Shown one piece after another: positions 28,604 through 34,902 of a stretch of DNA of 34,902 nucleotides. The notes beneath the pieces are model-generated. The model did not search any database. It saw nothing but the letters and a program-made list of their open reading frames with translations, and was not told where the DNA came from. Location of the stretch: the NCBI GenBank assembly GCA_902786855.1, contig CADAEH010000022.1, positions 1 through 34,902 of the forward strand, written 5' to 3'. The first letter of the stretch is position 1. Every line of letters starts with the position of its first letter. The position numbers and the translations under genes are program-made. Source of the stretch: an uncultured Eubacteriales bacterium (lineage in GTDB: Bacteria; Bacillota; Clostridia; Peptostreptococcales; Anaerovoracaceae).

Positions 28604-29657
28604 GAAACACAGAACATTAACTGTATGTCTGATGATACTCCTTATCTTCACATCGTATGTGATAATGGATACTTTCTTCATAAAGAGAGTTTACGGGGAA
28701 GAACAGACAGATAGCAGCGAGAGTGTAACATCTGAACAGGAAGATCAGAGCTCACAGGCGGATCAGTTCAATTCAGAAGATACAGAAGGTTCCGGGAATA
28801 TGCATGACGGCTCTACCGGCGGAGGACATCGCGGACCCGGAAAGGGACATAAGCCGGGGACCCGGGGACAGTCAGAAGATGATGCGGACAGTTCACAGGG
28901 AGGAACAGAAAACACCGCCCAGAGCCAGGAAGCTTCAAGTGATTCCTATTCAGACGATAATATAAGCATCACGCTTAAAAGTTACAGGGAAAATGACACG
29001 ACGATATATGTTGCCGATGTAAAGGTTTCATCACCGGAATACCTTAAGACAGCATTTGCACAGGATTCTTATGGCAGGAACGTTACACAGAAGACCTCGG
29101 AGATCGCAGAAAATGCAGGTGCCATACTTGCTGTCAATGGTGATTACTACGGCGCTCAGGAAAAGGGCTACGTCATAAGGAACGGTAAACTTTACAGGGA
29201 TACGGCGATCAGCGGACAGGAAGACCTGGTCATATACAGCGACGGATCATTCGGGATAATAAATGAGGGAGAGGTCAGTGCCCAGAAACTTATTGATGCC
29301 GGAGCGGTCCAGACTCTCTCTTTCGGACCGGCGCTTGTTATAAATGGGAATATTTCCGTTACAGAAAATGAGGAGGTAGGAAAGGCGACTGCAAGCAATC
29401 CGAGGACAGCTGTCGGGATGATAAGCAAGACACATTATGTCTTCGTAGTATCTGACGGCAGAACGGATGAAAGCGCCGGACTTTCTCTGCACGAACTGGC
29501 TGAGTTCATGGATTCGCTTGGAGTGAAAACTGCATATAACCTCGACGGCGGAGGCTCATCAACAATGTATTTCAACGGGAGCGTAGTCAACAACCCGACC
29601 GGAGGAATGGGCAGCAAAGAAAGGAGTGTGAGTGACATTGTATACATCGGAAAGTGA
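28596..29657 (+). CDS. Membrane-anchored phosphodiester glycosidase-domain protein
   Basis: The ATG at 28596 follows AAGGAGGG and gives 353 residues. The frame extends upstream inside the glycosyltransferase gene but has no such site there. An N-terminal membrane segment (about 8-26) is followed by a long Ser/Glu/Asp/Gly linker to about residue 120. The C-terminal NAGPA-like domain (PF09992) shows ILAVNGDYYGA, NGKLYRDTA, RTAVGM, YVFVVSDGRTD, YNLDGGGSSTMYFNG and ERSVSDIVYIG. Family members cleave sugar-1-phosphodiester bonds outside the cell. A target in a phosphate-linked glycan fits the operon. A signal peptidase cut after the membrane segment is possible. Confidence 0.88.
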   Translation: MLKKHRTLTVCLMILLIFTSYVIMDTFFIKRVYGEEQTDSSESVTSEQEDQSSQADQFNSEDTEGSGNMHDGSTGGGHRGPGKGHKPGTRGQSEDDADSSQGGTENTAQSQEASSDSYSDDNISITLKSYRENDTTIYVADVKVSSPEYLKTAFAQDSYGRNVTQKTSEIAENAGAILAVNGDYYGAQEKGYVIRNGKLYRDTAISGQEDLVIYSDGSFGIINEGEVSAQKLIDAGAVQTLSFGPALVINGNISVTENEEVGKATASNPRTAVGMISKTHYVFVVSDGRTDESAGLSLHELAEFMDSLGVKTAYNLDGGGSSTMYFNGSVVNNPTGGMGSKERSVSDIVYIGK

Positions 29658-30096
29658 AAATATAAAAGACATCCGTACGGCACTGATCTACCTGATCATA
29701 TCGATGTTTCTCGCTGCTGCCGGAGCAGTATATGAACATTTCAGCTTCGGTGTTTATTCATACTACATGATCTACGCCTTCGCAGTACCGTTGGTCGGTG
29801 GTACGCTGCCGTTCATGCTGAGATATATGCGTGGAGTAAAGCAAAGTGGGTACCACTGCGAAAAGCATATCAGCACAGCAAAACAATATCTGTCTGCAGA
29901 GCTGTATCATGCTGCGATAGTGAGCCTGACTGTCGGAAGTATAATACAAGGGATCCTGGCTATCTGCGGTAGACCCAACAGTCTGACGTTAGGCTATCTT
30001 ATTGCGGCAGCGGTGCTGCTGGCTGCATCTGCGGCGTTGAAGATCATAAGCCGAGCTGAGATTTCAAAGCATCCTGCAGCACCTGAGAGAAGTTGA
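29632..30096 (+). CDS. Small four-helix membrane protein, unknown family
   Basis: The GTG at 29632 is five bases after AAGGAG and overlaps the preceding gene by 26 bases, giving 154 residues. Hydrophobic segments lie near 15-33, 38-58, 92-112 and 118-137. A short charged loop, RYMRGVKQSGYHCEKHISTAK, sits between the second and third. I do not recognise the family. Translational coupling ties it to the glycosidase-domain gene, so an accessory membrane role in the same pathway is likely. Its last 17 codons run antisense into hicB, so the C-terminus may be altered by the hicAB insertion. Confidence 0.65.
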   Translation: MTLYTSESENIKDIRTALIYLIISMFLAAAGAVYEHFSFGVYSYYMIYAFAVPLVGGTLPFMLRYMRGVKQSGYHCEKHISTAKQYLSAELYHAAIVSLTVGSIIQGILAICGRPNSLTLGYLIAAAVLLAASAALKIISRAEISKHPAAPERS

Positions 30097-30433
30097 TACC
30101 GCGAGCTGTTGCTATTTCGTTAAGCCACTCCGGAATGGACAGGGTTTTCTTGACTGCTTTATTGTTGTGGCGGCGCTGGTATTCGATGGTATCACATGCT
30201 ATATAATTGACAAATTGATTTTCTAAAGTCTTTATAGAGCTTAATTCACCGGGAGCGGGAACACTGCGCCCGGCTTTTTCATAATCAAAAAGGGTGAAGG
30301 CGAGAACATCTTCAGCCATATAAATTGCATCTTTAAGATCATCCCCACATGTATAACATCCTTCAAGATCCGGAAAAATAACGGAGTATCCATTCTTCTC
30401 CTGCGTAAAAATTGCGGGATATACATATCTCAT
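30044..30433 (-). CDS. hicB: HicB-family antitoxin
   Basis: This is a 129-residue protein. The N-terminal partial RNase-H-like fold is typical: YPAIFTQEKNGYSVIFPDLEGCYTCGDDLKDA. The C-terminal part (about 95-129) has SIPEWLNEIATARGINFSQVLQDAL, a ribbon-helix-helix or similar DNA-binding motif. It neutralises HicA and should repress its own promoter. Its ATG overlaps the hicA stop in ATGA. The 3' end overlaps the converging membrane-protein gene by 53 bases. Confidence 0.93.
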   Translation of the reverse strand: MRYVYPAIFTQEKNGYSVIFPDLEGCYTCGDDLKDAIYMAEDVLAFTLFDYEKAGRSVPAPGELSSIKTLENQFVNYIACDTIEYQRRHNNKAVKKTLSIPEWLNEIATARGINFSQVLQDALKSQLGL

Positions 30434-30636
30434 TTTGTCTGCCTCCTGCTGTCTATACCTGCATCTTTTAGAATTGCACTGAGTGTTCCACCGGGGATCT
30501 CTTTGCTCTTATGACGTGGGATCCTGAAATCCTTCCCGGTAATATTGCTGTGCCATTTGTCATGTTCCTTACCATGTTCAATGAAATAACAATCACCGCT
30601 TTTCTTGAGCAATTGTATGAGTTCTGAGACTTTCAT
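30430..30636 (-). CDS. hicA: HicA-family mRNA interferase toxin
   Basis: The ATG at 30636 gives 68 residues. A GTG two codons upstream is less likely. The dsRBD-like fold is recognisable: MKVSELIQLLKKSG, then GKEHDKWHS with the candidate catalytic H25, and FRIPRHKSKEIPGGTLSAILKDAGI. HicA cleaves mRNA independently of the ribosome when free of HicB. It is the first gene of the pair. Confidence 0.92.
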   Translation of the reverse strand: MKVSELIQLLKKSGDCYFIEHGKEHDKWHSNITGKDFRIPRHKSKEIPGGTLSAILKDAGIDSRRQTK

Positions 30637-30652
30637 ATGCACTGACCACTTT

Positions 30653-30682
30653 ATTGTAACACGTAATATTACGTATAATCAA
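30653..30682 (-). promoter_or_regulatory. hicAB promoter with palindromic operator in the spacer
   Basis: On the minus strand TTGATT (30677-30682) and TACAAT (30653-30658) are 18 bases apart. The perfect 14-base palindrome ACGTAATATTACGT (30661-30674) lies wholly between them, an ideal position for HicB autorepression. Confidence 0.7.
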
Positions 30683-30714
30683 AACAGAAAAATAAAAATC
30701 CAGCTCCAGGCTGG
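30683..30714 (-). terminator. Weak terminator for the Gx transporter unit
   Basis: Read on minus, CCAGC-ctgga-GCTGG is followed by ATTTTTATTTTTC. The stem is only five pairs, but the T tract is good. It lies just upstream of hicAB on the same strand. Confidence 0.45.
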
Positions 30715-30770
30715 CTTGATCTAAATAATAATTCTGCTTAGAGAACACTGTCAAATGAAGATCTGGTGGC

Positions 30771-30814
30771 GCTATTCTGAAAATGACCGTAATCGTTCTG
30801 TTTCAGAATCTAGC
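30771..30814. repeat. Inverted repeat in the hicAB-Gx transporter gap
   Basis: GCT-ATTCTGAAA (30771-30782) pairs with TTTCAGAAT-ct-AGC (30801-30814) around an 18-base loop. Within the loop TTCTG can instead pair with the CAGAA of the right arm. There is no T tract. The remainder of 30683-30879 shows no gene that I trust. Confidence 0.4.
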
Positions 30815-30879
30815 TGGAAAAGCACACAAAATAATACACCCCATGGACGGAAAATTTCCTTCAAAATCATTTCCGCATA

Positions 30880-31383
30880 CTACTTCAATATTCTAAGGAT
30901 CATAGCAGACGCGATACCGACAAGGATGCCGGCTGCGATTCCGCTGAAAAGAAGCACCGGGAAGTAGAAGAAGATCCGCAGATCTTCAATGAGAGCGGCA
31001 GCTACGAATAGTTGACCGAGATTGTGTAATACACCGGCAGCCATGCTGACACCGACAACGGAGAAAAGGCCGGTCTTCTTCAGGCATATCATCCCTGCCA
31101 GGCTCACTATAGCTCCGGCAAGCGAATAGAGCATGCCGAATAGACCGTTAAAAAGGAGACCGGCGATAACGATCCTTATCACACTGACGCCTGCGGCTTC
31201 CTTCCAGCCGAACTTATACAGCGCTATGACTGTTACGATGTTGGCGATACCAAGTTTGATCCCCGGGATGCCCGGGTTGTATGGTATAATAGCTTCAATA
31301 TATGAGAATATAAGCGCCAGGGATGCCATGAGGGCGACTCTGGCGACGAACTGAGCAGAAGTATTACGAGGTGACTGAGTCAT
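30880..31383 (-). CDS. Gx transporter family protein (Hpre_diP_synt_I type)
   Basis: This is a 167-residue membrane protein with five or six hydrophobic segments and the family core IPGIKLGIANIVTVIALYKFG, GLFGMLYSLAGAIVSL and GVLHNLGQLFVAA. It is related to ECF transporter substrate subunits and often annotated as heptaprenyl diphosphate synthase component I. The real cargo is unknown, and a flavin or quinone-like compound would fit the neighbours. A strong AGGAGG lies before the ATG. It overlaps the NusG-II gene by 20 bases, so the two are coupled. Confidence 0.88.
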   Translation of the reverse strand: MTQSPRNTSAQFVARVALMASLALIFSYIEAIIPYNPGIPGIKLGIANIVTVIALYKFGWKEAAGVSVIRIVIAGLLFNGLFGMLYSLAGAIVSLAGMICLKKTGLFSVVGVSMAAGVLHNLGQLFVAAALIEDLRIFFYFPVLLFSGIAAGILVGIASAMILRILK

Positions 31384-31816
31384 AGCCGCCTCCTTCCTCT
31401 GATCCTCCGGAAACTATCCGCACTACCATGCGGTTGGGCAGACAGACGATGCTTTCACCCGGATGAGAGATCTCACCATGCTTGACGCACACCTGATTTT
31501 TGCATGAAGCTTCAGTAACTGATACCTTACCGCCGCTGATCGTGACCACGTTATAGTAGTCATACTGAGCAGAAGCAGGCTCATTGCTGTCTGCAGCAGG
31601 GGTATCAGCACGATTCTGCTTAGGTGCAGGCACGACAATAACACGGTCCTCGGCAAGCGGGTATCTGGCATAAAGATCCCCGCCGGACTCGATAACGACC
31701 TTAGCATCAGCTCCGGCATCAGTGCGAGACAGCGTCAGCGCAGCAGAAGCCGCCAGTCCGATCACGACCAGCGCGATGAATAGTATTATGTCTGCTTTTC
31801 GAATGTACTGTTTCAT
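31364..31816 (-). CDS. NusG domain II-containing membrane-anchored protein
   Basis: I chose the ATG at 31816 (150 residues, MKQYIRKADII). Another ATG lies two codons upstream. One N-terminal membrane segment (about 9-27) is followed by an extracytoplasmic NusG-II fold: VVTISGGKVSVTEASCKNQVCVKHG, then ESIVCLPNRMVVRI. The C-x4-C-x-x-H-G and PGESIVCLPN features are standard for the family. Function is unknown. It commonly accompanies Gx transporter and ApbE genes, so a part in extracytoplasmic flavin or redox biology is inferred. It starts 43 bases from the divergent apbE. Confidence 0.86.
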   Translation of the reverse strand: MKQYIRKADIILFIALVVIGLAASAALTLSRTDAGADAKVVIESGGDLYARYPLAEDRVIVVPAPKQNRADTPAADSNEPASAQYDYYNVVTISGGKVSVTEASCKNQVCVKHGEISHPGESIVCLPNRMVVRIVSGGSEEGGGYDSVTS

Positions 31817-31823
31817 CGTCATT

Positions 31824-31853
31824 AGTATACCACGTACTCAGGCTAAAGGTTAA
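31824..31853 (-). promoter_or_regulatory. Promoter of the NusG-II/Gx unit, possibly leaderless
   Basis: On the minus strand TTAACC (31848-31853) and TATACT (31824-31829) are 18 bases apart. The predicted start falls at about 31817, next to the ATG at 31816, and no clear ribosome binding site is present. This suggests a leaderless mRNA, unless another promoter exists. Confidence 0.4.
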
Positions 31854-31859
31854 TCAGCT

Positions 31860-32945
31860 ATGAATAGCAATTGCCGTAAAACAAAGCATAGAAAACTGAA
31901 TAAAATGACTGTAATCTGTGTACTGATCCTGATCATATCGATGCTATGCGGGTGCAGTCCGGGTGGTTCAGCAGCAGAGCCTGTCATGAAAGATGGCTAT
32001 TACCTCGATACTGTCTGCAGCGTATCTGTTTACCGCATGGCTGACGAACAGGGGAACGTGAAGGACGCGGCAGATATGGGCGAGGCTGCCGAAACTGCCA
32101 TAGATGAAGCTTTTGACCTGTGCAAAGATCTGGAATCCAAGACCAGCAGGACAAGGAAGGGCTCAGATATAAGCAGGATCAATTCCGCCGGCGGAGAATG
32201 GGTCGAAGTCAGTGACTATACTCTTGAACTCATACAAAAGGGCATGGAGTACTCCCATATATCCGATGGCGCTTTTGACATTACAGTTGGCGGACTCACA
32301 GAGCAATGGGACTTCCATGCACCGGAAGGTGAAGCTAAGCTGCCTGATGAAGAATCTCTTGCCGAAGCAGCCAAGCACGTCAATTACAGGAATATAGCAA
32401 TAGAGGGAAACAAAGTGCGCCTGACTGATCCTGAGACCAGACTTGATCTCGGAGGCATCGCGAAGGGTTATATAGGAGACAAAATGACAGAAGTCCTCGA
32501 GAGCAAAGGCGTCGTATCTGCAGTCATCAATCTGGGGGGCAACGTCATATGCATTGGCGGAAAAACAGATGAGGACGACTTTGTGATAGGGGTCGAGACG
32601 CCGTTCAGTGACCGGAAAGAAATAACCGGAAAGATCGATGCGCGGGACAAGACACTGGTAACATCAGGTGTATATGAACGCAGGATAGAGGTCGATGGAA
32701 AGACCTATCATCATATACTGGATACGAAGACCGGCTGGCCTGCAGAGACTGACCTCGATGCAGTGACTCTCACGGCAGACAAAGGACACTCGGGAGATAT
32801 CGATGCACTGAGCACCATTTGCCTTATAAAAGGCTATGAAGCTGCAAGCAAACTGATAGAAGATACAGATGGGGTCGAGGCTGTTTTCATACTGAAAGAT
32901 GGCACAACAGAACAGACCTCAGGGATGGAATTCGAAAAAGTGTAA
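31860..32945 (+). CDS. apbE: FAD:protein FMN transferase ApbE (lipoprotein)
   Basis: This is a 361-residue protein. The signal region ends in the lipobox MLCGC with C32 as the lipid-attached cysteine. Family motifs are YYLDTVCSVSVY, SDISRINSAGG, FDITVGGLTEQW, LDLGGIAKGYIGD, AVINLGGNV, HHILDTKTGWPA and GDIDALSTI. ApbE moves FMN from FAD to a Thr/Ser of target proteins outside the membrane. In this window the natural targets are RnfD and RnfG. AAAGGT lies nine bases before the ATG. It is divergent from the NusG-II gene and 13 bases before the SurE fusion. Confidence 0.95.
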   Translation: MNSNCRKTKHRKLNKMTVICVLILIISMLCGCSPGGSAAEPVMKDGYYLDTVCSVSVYRMADEQGNVKDAADMGEAAETAIDEAFDLCKDLESKTSRTRKGSDISRINSAGGEWVEVSDYTLELIQKGMEYSHISDGAFDITVGGLTEQWDFHAPEGEAKLPDEESLAEAAKHVNYRNIAIEGNKVRLTDPETRLDLGGIAKGYIGDKMTEVLESKGVVSAVINLGGNVICIGGKTDEDDFVIGVETPFSDRKEITGKIDARDKTLVTSGVYERRIEVDGKTYHHILDTKTGWPAETDLDAVTLTADKGHSGDIDALSTICLIKGYEAASKLIEDTDGVEAVFILKDGTTEQTSGMEFEKV

Positions 32946-32958
32946 AACAGGAGCAGCT

Positions 32959-34347
32959 ATGAAAAAGGTTTTAGTAACGAATGATGACGGGATCGACGTG
33001 AGGGGACTTACGGCTCTTGTCGAGGCTCTTGACGAAAAGTTCGAGGTATATGCTGTCGCTCCTATGGAGCAGCAGAGCGCCAAGAGCATGGCGGTCACTT
33101 TCCTCAGAGAGATAAGTGTAGAGAAAAAGGAAGTTCCCGGAGCGGCGGAAGCTTACGCCCTGGACGGTACACCTGTCGATTGTGTCCGTTGGGCGATAGA
33201 CTGGTTCAGTGAGAGGGGCATCACTTTTGACTATCTTTTCAGCGGCATCAATCTCGGCGCGAATGTCGGTATCGCGGCATATTACTCCGGGACGATCGGA
33301 GCCGCCCGTGAAGGAGCCATCTCGGGGATCAGGTCGATCGCTTTGTCAGTAGGTACCCACAAGTCCACCCATTTTGAATACATCTGCAGCCTTATTCCTA
33401 AACTGATAGAAATGTCAGAGAGCCTGAGTCCGCAGACGATACTCAGCGTCAATGCACCCGACCTGCCGCCTTGGGAAGTACGCGGGCTTCGCATAGCAGA
33501 AGTCGCTCCGAGCGGATATGCTGAAAAATACTCATTCAGTCTGGCGGGCGAGAATGAAGGAAGAGCAGCAAATGAGATCACATGGGAGCAGGCTGTGAAT
33601 TATCAGCTGGCCCAGCGTTCGCTCGATGGTAAGCCTTCTCCGGGTCATTCATCTGAGATAGGACCGGGCATGCTGAGCAGGACAGGTGATGTAATAACGG
33701 ATGCAGACCTCAGGTACGACCTTGATTGCGTCAGATATGGCTTTGCTGCCATTACTCCTCTTTCCAGCACAGTCTCTGATGAAATAGCACTTCGCAGGCT
33801 GCAGGGGAGATTTTCTTCTGATGACGTGATAGCGGTGTTCGTTGATGTGCAGGAAAACATCATGTCAGGCATCCGCATGAGAAACAGTCTTGCAGGCAGC
33901 CTCGGCAGATTTGCCGGATGTATCAGCAGACTTGATATACCTGCAGCAGTGACAGAGCTCCACGGATACGGCCGGGTGATACCGGAAATAGCTAAGGCGT
34001 TCAAAAGCGGCAGGGATGAAGATATCCTGAGGCGCGAATTGTCTGCGTGGGGATCGGCAGATTTTGCACGGGTGATAAAATCTTCATCGGCAAGAAAGGT
34101 AATGATCGCAGGCCTTGAGACACACTCAGCTGTGCTGCAGACGGCACTCGATTTCCTTCGCAGGGGATATGATGTCACTGTAATTGAAGACTGTTGTGCT
34201 TCGAGAGAAGGGCATGACCACAAGATCGCGGTCGAGAGGCTTAGAGACGCAGGATGCACTGTGACTACAAGCAGAGCTGCCGTAATGGAGCTCATCAGCA
34301 GCGTCAGCCATCCGGCAGCAGCGAGCGTTATGCGTATTCTTGGATAA
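32959..34347 (+). CDS. SurE nucleotidase fused to a degenerate isochorismatase-like domain
   Basis: The ATG at 32959 follows AGGAG and gives 462 residues. Residues 1-260 form SurE (5'/3'-nucleotidase): VTNDDGID with D9 and D10, QQSAKSMAVT with S40, YALDGTPVDCVRWA and SGINLGANVG. Residues about 288-462 resemble isochorismatase-like hydrolases, with FVDVQENIM (D296) and MIAGLETHSAV. The family's catalytic cysteine (THVCV) is alanine here (A391), and the usual lysine region reads RRELSAWGS. The second domain is therefore probably not a hydrolase and may bind a ligand or stabilise the dimer. The fusion is unusual, since SurE alone is about 250 residues. It is probably co-transcribed with apbE and ends at a terminator-like hairpin. 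Confidence 0.88.
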   Translation: MKKVLVTNDDGIDVRGLTALVEALDEKFEVYAVAPMEQQSAKSMAVTFLREISVEKKEVPGAAEAYALDGTPVDCVRWAIDWFSERGITFDYLFSGINLGANVGIAAYYSGTIGAAREGAISGIRSIALSVGTHKSTHFEYICSLIPKLIEMSESLSPQTILSVNAPDLPPWEVRGLRIAEVAPSGYAEKYSFSLAGENEGRAANEITWEQAVNYQLAQRSLDGKPSPGHSSEIGPGMLSRTGDVITDADLRYDLDCVRYGFAAITPLSSTVSDEIALRRLQGRFSSDDVIAVFVDVQENIMSGIRMRNSLAGSLGRFAGCISRLDIPAAVTELHGYGRVIPEIAKAFKSGRDEDILRRELSAWGSADFARVIKSSSARKVMIAGLETHSAVLQTALDFLRRGYDVTVIEDCCASREGHDHKIAVERLRDAGCTVTTSRAAVMELISSVSHPAAASVMRILG

Positions 34348-34374
34348 GGAACATACAGACTATGGGATCTGATA

Positions 34375-34425
34375 AAGAGACTCTTTTTACCGTATTTTGA
34401 TGCGGGGCGAAGAGTCTCTTCTTAA
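34375..34425 (+). terminator. Terminator-like hairpin after the SurE fusion
   Basis: AAGAGACTCTT (34375-34385) pairs perfectly with AAGAGTCTCTT (34410-34420). The 24-base loop has its own weak CCG/CGG stem. The tail is CTTAATT, with fewer T than usual. Confidence 0.6.
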
Positions 34426-34527
34426 TTGCTAATAGGATTGACAGGAAGAATTCTTTACACTGCGGACAATGCCGGCAGGACAGGCAATTTTAAGAGGTTG
34501 AATTATATGAGAAACATAACTGAAATC

Positions 34528-34556
34528 TTGACACAGAGACCCGGTTGATGTATATT
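34528..34556 (+). promoter_or_regulatory. Strong promoter of the tRNA-Thr/tuf region
   Basis: A perfect TTGACA (34528-34533) and TATATT (34551-34556) are 17 bases apart. The expected start is near 34563, about 60 bases before the tRNA. Confidence 0.75.
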
Positions 34557-34622
34557 CTTAATGCTATGCCCGACACAAGGAGGGGCCCGCGTGCGGGAAG
34601 ATTCCTTATGTCATTACATCAC

Positions 34623-34699
<77 letters not shown>

Positions 34700-34710
34700 G
34701 CGATATACGC

Positions 34711-34744
34711 ATAGGGACAGGGACGCTTGTCCCTATCATTTTTT
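34711..34744 (+). terminator. Terminator between tRNA-Thr and tuf
   Basis: ATAGGGACA (34711-34719) pairs perfectly with TGTCCCTAT (34728-34736), followed by CATTTTTT. It ends 45 bases before tuf and may separate or attenuate tuf expression from the tRNA promoter. Confidence 0.82.
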
Positions 34745-34788
34745 AAAAACATTCAAAGAATAACGTTATTAGTTGAAGGAGGAAATCA

Positions 34789-34902
34789 ATGGCAAAGCAG
34801 AAGTACGAGAGAACCAAACCGCACATCAACATTGGTACAATCGGCCACGTTGACCACGGCAAGACAACTCTTACAGCAGCTATCACAAGCGTACTTAACA
34901 GA
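34789..34902 (+). CDS. tuf: Elongation factor Tu, 5' part (runs off the window)
   Basis: The first 38 codons are visible, beginning [20 protein letters not shown]. The P-loop GHVDHGKT of the GTPase domain is intact. EF-Tu brings aminoacyl-tRNA to the ribosome. AAGGAGG lies about seven bases before the ATG. The rest lies beyond the window edge. No separate promoter is clear between the tRNA terminator and the gene. A 12-base palindrome, AATAACGTTATT (34759-34770), lies just before the ribosome binding site. Confidence 0.95.
   Translation, partial: MAKQKYERTKPHINIGTIGHVDHGKTTLTAAITSVLNR

Noticed and set aside
30755-30967. 70-codon open frame in the gap before the Gx transporter end
   Set aside because: It has no ribosome binding site, overlaps the Gx transporter 3' end and has no domain.
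34507-34548. 13-codon frame starting MRNITEIL with AAGAGG upstream, as a leader peptide
   Set aside because: The strong tRNA promoter lies inside it, and there is no run of regulatory codons and no linked attenuator.

Overview
The window looks like a chromosomal segment of an anaerobic, low-to-mid GC Firmicute of the class Clostridia. The evidence is strong AGGAGG ribosome binding sites, frequent GTG/TTG starts, an rnfCDGEAB operon in the clostridial order, a UPF0182 protein, a Gx transporter/NusG-II/ApbE group, and many Rho-independent terminators. Genus cannot be fixed from sequence reading alone. No prophage, insertion sequence, CRISPR array or rRNA was seen. The only mobile-type module is a small hicAB toxin-antitoxin pair.

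Layout. (1) 1-10.4 kb, plus strand: a 1218-residue zinc-ribbon membrane protein with a huge Glu/Pro-rich acidic middle, a UPF0182 membrane protein, a glutamine synthetase-family enzyme and serS. (2) 10.4-12.0 kb, minus strand: an Orn/Lys/Arg decarboxylase. Its roughly 400-base upstream region carries promoter-like sites, palindromes and a possible small terminated RNA. (3) 12.5-17.5 kb: the complete Rnf ferredoxin:NAD+ oxidoreductase operon, closed by a terminator. (4) 17.6-21.3 kb: a cytoplasmic protein joining a ParB-N-like region to a BMP/PnrA-type binding domain, a metallophosphoesterase variant and a DUF1295-type membrane protein. (5) 21.5-23.7 kb: an OmpR-type regulator and a sensor kinase with a very acidic extracytoplasmic loop. 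(6) 23.9-30.1 kb: a compact surface-type operon of VTC-domain polyphosphate polymerase, DUF4956 membrane protein, Cthe_2159-like beta-helix lipoprotein, GT2-GtrA glycosyltransferase, phosphodiester-glycosidase-domain protein and a small membrane protein. (7) 30.0-30.6 kb, minus strand: hicAB with a palindrome between its -35 and -10. (8) 30.9-34.3 kb: Gx transporter and NusG-II protein (minus), divergent from apbE and a SurE-isochorismatase fusion (plus). (9) 34.5 kb to the end: a strong promoter, tRNA-Thr(GGT), a terminator and the start of tuf.

How the genes fit together. Rnf couples ferredoxin oxidation and NAD+ reduction to ion export. Its D and G subunits normally carry covalent FMN attached by ApbE, and an apbE lies 14 kb away in the same window. 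The two-component system sits directly upstream of the polyphosphate/glycan-type operon and may control it, although two terminators separate them. That operon is the best candidate here for a poorly described surface system.
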